Below the pieces are notes generated by a model. The model was not told the DNA's origin and ran no database searches. It saw nothing but the letters and a program-made list of their open reading frames with translations. The position numbers and the translations under genes were made by a program. From positions 1 through 22,093 of the forward strand of contig JAPMOS010000380.1 of the NCBI GenBank assembly GCA_027972325.1: 22,093 nucleotides of DNA, in the 5' to 3' direction. Positions 15,201 through 22,093 of the stretch are shown here, piece by piece; positions within the stretch are counted from its first letter, which is position 1, and the number at the start of each line of letters is the position of its first letter. This DNA is from Paratrimastix pyriformis (taxonomy: Eukaryota > Preaxostyla > Paratrimastigidae).

Positions 15201-17137
15201 GGAGTGGAGGTCAGAACTTCGTGGAAGACCACCGGGAGATTTTTTTTGCCGATGCAAGGAGCGATCCCGAGCATGAACGTCTTGCCGGTGACCTCGAGCT
15301 GGCAGCACGTAGTCGTGAACTGGAAACAGAGAGGTACCGGATGAGAAGGAGGGTTGAATGGAATGCACACAGACCCAGTGGCCAATGCGGGAGGGCTTGT
15401 TTTTGACCAACCGGATCCCATAAGAAGTGCCAGTCCAATAAAAGAGCTTCTCGTCCAGGGACACAAAGACACCAGGAGCGACCTGCTCGGCAAGGAAGTT
15501 CGAGACCACACCAGCAGACTCCTGTGCCAGAAACAGGTGGTTATGAGCGAGCTTGTACTTCTCGTAGGTGTTCACAAACGCAGGGTGGAGCTTCTTGATC
15601 GCATCCTTGATGGTGTCCTCTGGCAAAAAATGTGAGCTCATCATCACTCCTTCTCCTTCCACAGACCCTCTGGGCGCCTGGTCGCGGCCTTTCGACGAGG
15701 TGGGACCCCCGTGGCCTGGATGTACGTGCGGAGGGCATAGTACTCCACGGCCATCTCGAGCTTCCAGCAGGTCCGGACGCGCGTCCCATCCCCCATGTTG
15801 TATTCATGTGGCTCGGGCCACAGGAACACCTCGATGGCTTTGGCCAATCGCTTCGATGGCGTGAAAGGGGCGGCGGGCTTGGTGGCGGGAGTGGTGTCGG
15901 ACGCGGGCGTGGTGGTGATGGTGGCGGTGGCGGTGGCGGTGGCGGTGGCGGTGGCGGTGGCGGTGGCGGTGGCGGTGGCGGTGGCGGTGGCGGCGTCGGT
16001 GGCGGCGTCGGTGGCGGCGTCGGTGGCGGTGTCGGTGGCGGTGGCGGTGTCGGTGGCGGTGGCGGTGTCGGTGGCGGTGGCAGTTGGGTCTTCCTCCACT
16101 TCCTCCACGTCATCATCATCACCACCATCACCATCACCATCACCATCACCATCACCATCACCATCACCATCATCATCACCATCAGTATGCCCAGCATCAT
16201 CATCATCATCCTCTTCGCCCCCGTCTTCGCGGACAGTTTCGCCGTTGGCCTCCTCTTGGTCGAGATCTTCATCTTTCTGGACGCCATTCTGACGGTCCCA
16301 GGCGTAGTTGGCGATGGTTAGGCCGATGGCCAGGATGAAATCGATCACGTGGCGGACGAAGGTCTTGTGGCCGGCCTCGGGCTTGACACTTGCCCCCTTC
16401 GGGCCGTCGAACTTGATGTCCCAGACGCCATATTTGGCCTTGACGATGAACGGGTGCTTGAAGACCGGGTCTGCCTTGTCTTGGAGCTGCAACTCATAGT
16501 GAACGAGACAAAATGCAAAGTACAGACCGCCGTTTTGGGGTTCGCCAGCTCATGACGCTTTCTGGCAATGACCTGAACCACATTCGGGGACTGTGGGCTG
16601 CAGGCCTGGCTGCTGGGCATGGGAGGTCCCGTCACGTCGTCGTTATCGTCGTCGTCGTCGTCGAGCACCTGTCGCACTTGTGGGGCGTCAGGATCATGGC
16701 CATGACGGTCTGCCTGGCGAGCCCCCCTTGGTTTTGACTGCTTTTGCGGTGTCACCTGCTTCTTGGGTTGCTGCTTCGGTGTTGTCGGCTCCTTGGGCTC
16801 CTTGGGCTCCTTGGGCTCCTTGGGCTCCTTGGGCTCCTTGGGCTCCTTGGGCTCTGGGTGTTGCGCTTCGACAACTTGGCCAACCACCTGGGCCGGGCAA
16901 AGACTCAAGTTTGTGATCATCTGCACGACCACGAAAAATGGATGAGCACCCGGATTTGGGAAGGGACTGACGGACCTTCTCCTGGAACTTCTGCTTGTTT
17001 TTTGGTGCAGGCATAAAAGCGACCTGTGGAACTCGTTGCGAAGAGCGGCTCCCACCAGGGGTGATGATGACTGTGGGCCCGCCTTTTGCAGTGGGGGTGA
17101 TGGTCTGCGCCCCCGCAGATCTGTTGCTGGCTGACAT
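12298..17137 (-). CDS. piggyBac-like transposase gene, interrupted by a retroelement
   Basis: Minus-strand exons spell a DDE_Tnp_1_7 transposase. FVSLDEKLF followed by VKNKPSRIGHW (about 15370-15450) is the first-Asp region and the 'mPnKPhkwG' block. FVSDSYYGSKASLPWL (about 15130-15180) is the second Asp. AITFVDETGLVSF (about 13385-13425) is the third. The N-terminal part (17137-15667) is dominated by EPK, poly-Asp, Gly-Asp and Ala-Thr repeats. The C-terminal part has an AT-hook-like KRKRGRPRKH (about 13000-13030) and a basic end. Frame changes coincide with candidate short introns. A half-LINE at 13457-14966 splits the gene between the second and third Asp, so this copy is inactive unless that insert were removed. 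The 3' end is cut at 12298 by another retroelement copy. Confidence 0.6.
12890..12937 (-). other. Candidate intron (48 nt) of the piggyBac-like gene
   Basis: On the minus strand it starts GTCTGTTCTG and ends GGAAG. It covers a GT-rich microsatellite that would otherwise code an odd Cys/Val run in the C-terminal region, and removal keeps the frame. Confidence 0.4.
13109..13152 (-). other. Candidate intron (44 nt) of the piggyBac-like gene
   Basis: It starts GTCTGTCCAG and ends TTTGCTCGCAG. The upstream frame that reads LFNASLHGQTYPFRR and then ANIDEFLW continues after it into LVSLHHLVSEVEAL, as expected for a true intron. Confidence 0.5.
13444..13456. repeat. Target-site duplication, left copy
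   Basis: The 13-bp sequence CGGGCTTCCCATG is repeated exactly at 14967-14979, on the other side of the half-LINE. The two copies sit at the two halves of the interrupted transposase codons. Confidence 0.9.
14190..14330. repeat. CCTGCA hexanucleotide array in ORF1
   Basis: About twenty CCTGCA or CCTGCC units code a (Pro-Ala)n linker in the half-LINE ORF. The period of six keeps the frame. The other copy (near 11635-11700) has fewer units, so the array length is variable between copies. Confidence 0.9.
14875..14888 (+). other. UUCG-capped 3' hairpin, copy 3
   Basis: CCGGT-TTCG-ACCGG is identical to the hairpin at 12206-12219 and precedes the tail GTATGACACACAC. The upstream CCTACCCC-TGAA-GGGG hairpin is also present at about 14839-14859. 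Confidence 0.8.
14967..14979. repeat. Target-site duplication, right copy
   Basis: This is an exact copy of the 13-bp sequence at 13444-13456. It directly follows the CA tail of the half-LINE. Confidence 0.9.
15320..15374 (-). other. Candidate intron (55 nt) of the piggyBac-like gene
   Basis: It starts GTCTGTGTGC and ends CTGTTTCCAG on the minus strand. It accounts for the frame change between the exon ending KPSRIGHW and the exon beginning FTTTCCQLEVTGKTF. Confidence 0.5.
15620..15666 (-). other. Candidate intron (47 nt) of the piggyBac-like gene
   Basis: It starts GTCTGTGGAA and ends TTTTTTGCCAG. It accounts for the frame change between the exon ending AATRRPE and the exon continuing DTIKDAIKKLHPAFV. 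Confidence 0.5.
15905..16082. repeat. GGTGGC/GGTGTC hexanucleotide minisatellite
   Basis: About 29 hexamer units code (Ala-Thr)n with Asp variants on the minus strand inside the transposase gene. The period keeps the frame. The G-rich plus strand can form quadruplexes. Confidence 0.9.
16108..16175. repeat. CATCAC hexanucleotide array
   Basis: The array codes (Gly-Asp)n on the minus strand in the same gene, next to other Asp-rich stretches at 16195-16215. Confidence 0.9.
16487..16527 (-). other. Candidate intron (41 nt) of the piggyBac-like gene
   Basis: It starts GTCTGTACTT and ends GAGTTGCAG. It accounts for the frame change between the exon ending ELANPKTA and the exon beginning LQDKADPVFKHPF. 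Confidence 0.5.
16790..16856. repeat. CTTGGGCTC nonamer array
   Basis: Seven or eight 9-bp units code (Glu-Pro-Lys)n on the minus strand in the N-terminal part of the transposase gene. The period of nine preserves the frame. Confidence 0.9.
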
Positions 17138-17865
17138 GGCGGTCCAGCAGAGTTTCGTTGGAGAGAGAAAATCTGCTGTGCTTGTACTCTCCTGTGCAAA
17201 TTGGGAGGGTGATGTTGCCCATCTGGGGAAGAATAAAGATTATGGGATATTTTTTTCCCCCCTCTTCAGTGGACTTCTTCAATCCCGTCCAGAGGCATGC
17301 ATCAAGAACTCATTGGCAAAGGTGTGTTCGGGTGTGTTCGCGAAAATGAGTGATCTGAAGCCACAGAAACAAACAATTGATTTGACATGTCGACATAATG
17401 CCGGAATGTCAAACCCCACCCCCCACGCTGGTTGGTGGGAGCCGGTTTTTTTGCACGAAAACCTGCTCCCAGCACCCACGGATGGGCCCCAGAAACCGGG
17501 GTCGACGGCCGACCAACCGTTGAGGAGAAACGGGGTCGGCCGGGTTCGAACCGACATGGTATTTTTCGGTTTGTCGTACATTCCCATACAAAAATTATGG
17601 GATCGTGTGGCTATACCCCCTGAAAAATAAAATCCAAAAACACATGGCCCGGGGGTAATCCCATACGGAGAACACGAATATGGTGTCAGATTCGGTCGGT
17701 GCTGGTTTTGTCCCACTGCCACCAAATTGGAGAAAGCAATTGGAGGAACAGCAGCGGGAGCGCTGTATGTTGATGACGTACAGGTCACGAGTTCAATTCC
17801 TCCTTTTTGCAATTATTTATTTTTTCACCCGTCGGGGCGCATTTGTATGGTGAAGGTACATGTCC
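17138..17865. other. Gene-free stretch with a strong hairpin
   Basis: No ORF here looks coding. The main feature is a 37-nt hairpin at 17506-17542: a 9-bp outer stem CGGCCGACC/GGTCGGCCG and a 5-bp inner stem CCGTT/AACGG around GAGGAGA, separated by an AA bulge. It is followed by the self-complementary GGTTCGAACC. A weak tRNA-like fold lies at 17742-17811. Confidence 0.5.
17742..17811 (+). tRNA. Doubtful degraded tRNA-Ile(GAT)-like sequence
   Basis: The sequence has a 6-bp stem TGTATG/CGTACA around the 7-nt loop TTGATGA (anticodon GAT), preceded by GGGAGCGC, as after a D loop, and followed by AGGTCACGAGTTCAATTC, which fits a variable loop plus T loop (B-box-like). Against it, the T stem and acceptor stem pair poorly in standard register; only an alternative GGAGGAA/TTCCTCC pairing closes the fold. 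It may be a tRNA relic, part of a SINE, or chance. Confidence 0.15.
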
Positions 17866-18764
17866 CCGTCGGCCGCACCTGGACACTCGGCGCTTGCAGA
17901 TCCAGAAACCCGTGTGGGCCGCCCTTGTAGAGGACCCCTGGGGCTACTTCGGGCCGTGACAGGTGAGCAGGGAGGGCTGCCGGAGCTTGGTCAATTTCCT
18001 TTGGACGGACGTCCTGGGAAAGGGTCGTCTTGGGATTGTCTTCGGGATCCGTCGGCCGGACCTGGACACGGCTAACCATGGCTGATGGAAACACCGATTG
18101 GTGGCCCTTGTAGAGGGCCATTGGGGCTACTTTATGAGCCCGCACGTTACTTCCAACTCCCACGGGACGCTGGTCAAAGCCCGTCCGACGGATGGGGGTA
18201 TGGCGGTCGGGCCGGGAATAGTGCCATCCGTCGGCCGGACCTGGACATGCCGCATCTTGGGCGCTTGTCAAACCGAAGCGCGGGCCTGCTAGGGGACCCC
18301 GAGGCCCACCTCAGGCCGGCCCACAACAAGCTGGCAGCGGGCGGAACGAAGGTCAAAGTGGGGGGCACGGATGGACAAGGACGGCCGGCCCTATAGTGAC
18401 CGGGCACCGTCGGCCGCCCCTTGACCAACCAGCATCCAACATCCGGGGAAACCGCGTGAATTCCAGTTCCACACCATGTGGGGCTACTCCAAACACCCGC
18501 TGGATTGAGATGCCAAATGAAATTTTGAAGATTTATGTCAGGTGGGAGTGGACCCAGGACGGCCGGGGTGGGTCGAGACCGGTCACCGTCGGCCGCGTTG
18601 ACCAAGGACCCGGGATGCGATCGGGAAACGGCGTGAATTGCAGATCCACCACATCTGGGGCTACTCCGAACAGCCGCACAAGGTCGGTCAAAAACAATTT
18701 TTTCATGCATAACCTTAATTTTATTTCATATGGTGCCGGTCTTCGTGTTCCCCCGACAACGAAA
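17866..18764. repeat. Five diverged tandem copies of a ~179-bp unit
   Basis: The anchor CCGTCGGCCG starts at 17866, 18049, 18228, 18407 and 18586, giving spacings of 183, 179, 179 and 179 bp. A second anchor (TGGGGCTAC or a close variant) follows at offsets 73, 73, 73, 72 and 70. A third (GGGAAAC.GCGTGAATT) is shared by the last two units. Units have diverged considerably between anchors, so the array is old or under selection only at the anchors. The ~180-bp period is the usual length of nucleosome-phased satellites. No ORF spans the units. Confidence 0.8.
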
Positions 18765-18899
18765 GAAATAATGAAAACCAAAAATAGCCATACACACCCC
18801 GGTTCGAGTCGCACCCCAGAGAAATGAGGGCGGTGGGCGGGGAAGAGGTAGGCCAAAGAATAAATCACAAAAGGAAATCAGGGTTCACACCCCGAGGTG

Positions 18900-18922
18900 T
18901 AAAGAGAGAGAGAGAGAGAGGA
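18900..18922. repeat. GA dinucleotide microsatellite
   Basis: About nine GA units follow AGGTGTAAA. The flanking sequence up to about 19000 shows no supported gene. Confidence 0.85.
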
Positions 18923-18965
18923 AAGACGCCCCGCGCAAGAGAGGAAAGCAAAGCCCCAGAGGCGC

Positions 18966-19766
18966 TCAGAGGCGGGAAGGAAGAGCAGGCCGCTCAACGC
19001 TTGGGCGCGAAATGACGCCGCTGGGTCGGTGCGGGAGCCGCCGGAGCTCCCTGGGCAGCAGCACGCGCAACGTACGGCCGGCGTGGCGGGCCACGGAAGC
19101 GTTGGAAGGGTGCAGCCGCAGGATGGGCCGCTGCGCCGGTCGGGGCCGCTGCGGCGGCGAAGCGAGAACCACGGAAGAAGTTCCTCGCGTGCTTGCGGCC
19201 AGTCATCGGACTCTCCAGCTTCGCTGCCTTCAGCAGCGAGGCAGCTGCCTTGTTCCCGGCAATCTTGTCTGCAGCCCGCAAGACGAAGAAGGCGCCGGGT
19301 CCACAGGGAAAGCCCAAACAACCCCGGCCAACAGACGGAAAGGGAGGAAGGGAAAAGAGAGAGAAGGTCGAAATGCATGTGATGAGGTGAGTGAGTGGAC
19401 CCAAACCTTGCCGCGGAGCTCATAGCCCCGCCAGAACACTCAACGCCAGTAAGCCCTCATAGGGCGGCGGATCTTGGTCCCAACCGAACACAGGTCGGCC
19501 AATGCAATGAGAGAGCGGAGGGTGGGTGGGTTCCGGAGCACCAGTCCCCTCTCCGTAGGCCCCACTCCTTCTTCAACCCGGCGGCCAGCATCAGCCGCTT
19601 GCCACAAGAAAGCAACCAATCGGTTGAGCATTTCTCGCCGTTTTTGAGCTTCCAGAGGAGAGAGCTCGTGCAGCGCTTGGGGCGGCGCGAATTCAATTCC
19701 GCAATTGCGCAGTGAAAGCAAAGACGCTGGTTCGAAACGTTTCCGCCCATCTTCTGCCTGACCCAC
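18966..19766 (-). pseudogene. Weak minus-strand coding traces, gag-like C-terminus
   Basis: Two minus-strand stretches look protein-like. One (about 19480-19700) reads SPLEAQKRREMLNRLVAFLW. The other (about 18990-19290) reads ADKIAGNKAAASLLKAAK, then an Arg/Phe/Ala-rich end (RKHARNFFRGSRF, FRGPPRRPYVARA). The basic, Arg-Gly/Pro-rich tail recalls gag proteins of DIRS-like or other retroelements, but no other part of such an element is seen. The plus-strand ORFs here are Arg/Pro-rich shadows. If it is a retroelement remnant it is broken and incomplete. Confidence 0.3.
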
Positions 19767-19865
19767 TCTTTCTTCTTCCTTTCCTTCGGCAGCACTCTGA
19801 GAGTAGTTATAAAAGGAGAGTTCTGAGACAATCGATTTTCACACACAATTTTTCACGCTTGCGTT

Positions 19866-20150
19866 GTTATTTGAGGCAAAAATCGATTTCTTCAGAACAA
19901 AATCTTTTTTTCTCATTATATTTTATCGAAAAGGAGCATTTTATTTTATCAGCTTTGAATGATTTAAGCATTAATTTTCTCGAGCTACAAACGTTATTTG
20001 AGGCAAAAATCGAATTCTTCAGAGCAAAATCTTTTTTCTCAATGTTTTTTAAGTAAAACGAGCATTTTATTTTAATCAGCTTGGAATGATTTAAGCATCA
20101 ATTCATTCGAGCTACAAACGAAATTAGAGGCAAAAAGCGAATTCTCCATG
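19866..20150. repeat. 127-bp tandem repeat near the edge of the AT-rich element
   Basis: The motif GTTATTTGAGGCAAAAATCGA starts at 19866 and 19993, and a diverged version starts at 20120: two spacings of exactly 127 bp. AGCATTTTATTTTA and TGAATGATTTAAGCAT blocks recur with the same period. Its position at the element's outer side fits a terminal repeat region. Confidence 0.85.
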
Positions 20151-20690
20151 CATTTTCAATTTTTTTTCCATTTTTTGTCCCAGAAATTATTTTGCCATTT
20201 TTGTCAAATCAAACAATTCAATCATCTTAAGCATCAAACGAAAGAGAATTCAATCAGAAACAGCTTATCTCTTCATTCAAAATAAAATTGTGACAAAGTG
20301 CTTTTCAAAGTGATCATTAAATAATGCATCAATCTTAAGTAAATGATGCATTCTTTTGATTGAATCAGCAGCTCAAATAATTGATTCTATGAAAATGGAA
20401 AACTATGACAAAATGATAAAACAATATGAAATTAGATTTCAGCACCGAGCCCTTTAAAGCGAAAATTTACTCAGCTTTGACATGAATTGAAAGAGAAATC
20501 AATCAGATTTACCTTCTATTTCAAAGAGATAATAAACAGCGTTTCATCATTTGAGCTCTGAGTGTTTTAAGATGATAATTCAATGAGCTACTGGGGCTAA
20601 CTCAATGAAATAGTGAACGAGTGATAGCAGTTGATTAACATGTAAAGGTATTTGAAGAAAAAATAATTATCTATAGTTAGTATATAGAGA
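20151..20690. other. AT-rich gene-free stretch
   Basis: No ORF of note and no recognisable motif is present, only A/T-rich sequence with frequent short TGA/CATCA direct repeats such as GATTTAAGCATCAATT variants that continue from the tandem repeat. Confidence 0.5.
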
Positions 20691-20831
20691 ATGAATTGTG
20701 ATAAGCATCCAGTTAAGATTGATAGGGCGCTATTTGAACTCCTACAGGAGTTGATTAAGCTTCATGGTGATGAATATTTCACTGTTACAATAACTAAGAA
20801 GAAAGGAGATGAGGTGATTCCACAACAATAG
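20691..20831 (+). CDS. Small ORF, 46 codons, in the AT-rich element
   Basis: The ORF begins MNCDKHPVKIDRALFELLQE and ends GDEVIPQQ. It has a plausible amphipathic helix (RALFELLQELIKLHG) and a beta strand (YFTVTITKKK), so it may be a real small protein. The family is unknown. It faces the integrase on the opposite strand, about 50 bp from that gene's last coding traces. Confidence 0.35.
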   Translation: MNCDKHPVKIDRALFELLQELIKLHGDEYFTVTITKKKGDEVIPQQ

Positions 20832-20879
20832 TGTATGAAAATGAATATTTCCATTAACGGAGCTTCATATCATGCATTA

Positions 20880-21882
20880 TATTATCTGTGTCAATACCTT
20901 CTCGAGTCAGTCTTCGTTTGACGAGTCTTTTCTTCTTTGTGTCATCAATCTTCTTGACAGCTTTTCAGTGCTCTCCTTCTCGATGATTTCACCAACCTTC
21001 TTCAACTCATATTGTTTGTAGTGTTTTCAACAGTTCTCCAGACTTCAGGTTCTTGAGAACATACTTTTACCATCGAATGAGTCAATGATATAGACAGCGA
21101 GAGAATACTTTACTTCATCACCTTTAGCGAATGCTTTGAGCTTTCGAACAGCACGAACATGGTCACCAATATTATAAATACGTTCTATTTGAGTGACTGA
21201 TTGTTTGTTTGTATCATGGTTGTTGAACACATTATAAGGTGTTGCTTTAATGGTTCTGTGGTAATCATTGTTGTAAGAAGATACCAAATCAGGAAGAACT
21301 TTAGTCCAATCGGAGTCACCAGAAGAGACGCCAACGTTGTAGTTTGAGAGCAATTGTACGATTGAATCGTTCAACAATACTATTCTTATTGATTTCTTCA
21401 GGGTCACTGAAATGAGCCACAACATGATTATCAGTCATCCATTTGACATATTGTTTAGCTTGGAATTCATTGTCACAGTTGATGTTTTCAGAATTCACCT
21501 TTTAAGTCATCATGGAAGATACTTTTAATTGCTTTGAGAACCTCAGTGGGCTTTCTTGTTTTAAGAGGACGACAGGCAGCATAACGAGAGTACACATCAA
21601 TAACACAGAGGATGTTCTCGAATCCAGTTCTCGTCTTAAAACGATCATAGATGATGATATCCATCTGAACACATGCGAGAGCAGTATGAGCCACAATCGT
21701 GTTGAACTTTTTGGTTTTCTATCTTCTTTCATGATTTGATAATCAGGTGTCTTATTTAGCACGTTTTGGACAGCATCTAAGGTGATTTTCTTGTCATCTT
21801 GTTTGAGTTTTCGATACAATTTAGGAGCAGAAACAAAGCCCGTTTTAGGATTGCTATAAGCATTTTGAATGGTCTTTTCCAT
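20880..21882 (-). pseudogene. Broken rve-family integrase of the AT-rich element
   Basis: Minus-strand pieces cover a whole integrase: an N-terminal helical segment (NPKTGFVSAPKLYRKLKQ), the first-Asp region (VQMDIIIYDRFKTRTG) with VIDVYSRYAACRPLKTRK, the second Asp in INCDNEFQAKQYVKWM, the Glu helix NSIVERFNRTIALKLQRW, and a C-terminal part with DHVRAVRKLKAFAKGDE. Coding traces continue to about 20880 with a Lys/Arg-rich end. The enzyme would catalyse integration of the element. This copy is broken in at least two or three places and is treated as a fossil. It is unrelated in detail to the GC-rich integrase at 7402-9036. Confidence 0.7.
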
Positions 21883-21975
21883 TAGTATAATGAAGTTATA
21901 AAATTAAAAGTGACTTAGAGAATTTATAGATTAATAAAATATTATGAAAAATTTTATCTCACACTACTATAGACA

Positions 21976-22093
21976 TGACAACTAAAACCGCAAATCCATT
22001 TGTTGCATTTGATGGACTCTGGATGAAGAGGCGAAGAAGTTGTTCGAAGAATACATAAATAAACGATCAGGCAACGTCACCAAAACAGGGAAG
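21976..22093 (+). CDS. Start of a gene running off the right edge
   Basis: An ATG at 21976 (MTTKTANPFVAFDG), divergent from the integrase and separated from it by a 93-bp AT-rich spacer, begins coding-like sequence that continues with Lys/Glu-rich codons to the edge. Too little is present to name a family. Confidence 0.3.

Larger units (their letters stand above)
19800..22093. mobile_element. AT-rich virus-like element (Polinton/virophage type), right part beyond window
   Basis: Base composition changes abruptly near 19800 from GC-rich to strongly AT-rich and stays so to the window edge. The segment holds a TATAAAAGG at 19810-19818, 127-bp tandem repeats, an AT-rich gene-poor stretch, a small ORF, a minus-strand rve integrase and the start of another gene at the right edge. 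Integrases of this type, with an NPKTGF...LYRKLKQ N-terminal segment, are found in Polintons/Mavericks and mavirus-like virophages, where they lie near one end. The integrase is broken, with at least two or three breaks. The contrast with the left capsid segment suggests a separate acquisition. Confidence 0.6.

Noticed and set aside
15632-16321. Gly-rich plus-strand ORF
   Set aside because: It is the reverse of the Ala-Thr and Gly-Asp coding arrays in the minus-strand gene.
17866-18764. CRISPR array
   Set aside because: The repeated unit is ~179 bp with diverged internal sequence, not short identical repeats with unique spacers, and there are no cas genes.
18795-18815. B-box-like GGTTCGAGTCGCACC as a tRNA gene
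   Set aside because: No cloverleaf can be drawn around it; likewise GGGTTCACACCCC near 18880.
19712-20056. Plus-strand ORF of 114 codons across the composition boundary
   Set aside because: Most of it translates the 127-bp repeat, and it straddles two unrelated DNA types.

Overview
The window looks like a repeat-rich, GC-rich nuclear region of a eukaryote, most likely a protist or alga. Three things point that way: non-LTR retrotransposon copies with microsatellite tails and a target-site duplication, a piggyBac-like transposase gene that only reads through if several 41-55 nt introns are removed, and long coding microsatellites. No ordinary housekeeping gene and no rRNA gene is recognisable. 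The host cannot be named from the sequence alone.

Layout. (1) 1-3673 is a compact, intronless, capsid-bearing virus-like segment cut by the left edge. It holds a myristoylated membrane protein, a small unknown protein, a double-jelly-roll major capsid protein, a small minus-strand protein and a basic protein with an internal duplication. (2) 3674-5063 is non-coding. It contains ten copies of the palindrome GTGGCCAC in 635 bp, other direct and inverted repeats, a CCCA tract and a 22-bp palindrome. (3) 5064-7400 has a proline/glutamine-rich repeat ORF, a 203-codon orphan ORF and a CAT microsatellite. (4) 7402-9036 is a broken integrase-bearing relic (zinc-binding domain plus rve core). (5) About 9373-11596 is a 5'-truncated non-LTR retrotransposon with an RNase H domain, a zinc-knuckle tail and, unexpectedly, sequence that reads like a phage-type adenine-N6 methyltransferase. 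It is followed directly by a truncated copy of a second, related element (11597-12297).

(6) 12298-17137 (minus) is a piggyBac-like transposase gene split by a 1.51-kb 'half-LINE' (13457-14966) flanked by a perfect 13-bp target-site duplication. All three non-LTR copies end in a structured 3' tail with a UUCG-capped hairpin, whose stem differs by compensatory changes between families, followed by a CA repeat. (7) 17138-18765 is non-coding with a strong hairpin, a doubtful tRNA-like fold and five diverged tandem copies of a ~179-bp unit. (8) 18766-19790 has a GA microsatellite and weak minus-strand coding traces. (9) From about 19800 to the right edge the DNA turns sharply AT-rich. This is part of a second, unrelated virus-like element of Polinton/virophage type, with a broken rve integrase, a small ORF and 127-bp tandem repeats near its outer side.

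How it fits together: the region is a nest of mobile DNA. The piggyBac gene served as target for the half-LINE, and the full-length LINE relatives could have supplied the half-LINE's machinery through the shared 3' hairpin. The two capsid/integrase segments differ in base composition and are separate acquisitions. The most unusual signals are the methyltransferase-like domain on a LINE, the covarying 3' hairpin, the repeated GTCTGT splice donor and the GTGGCCAC array.
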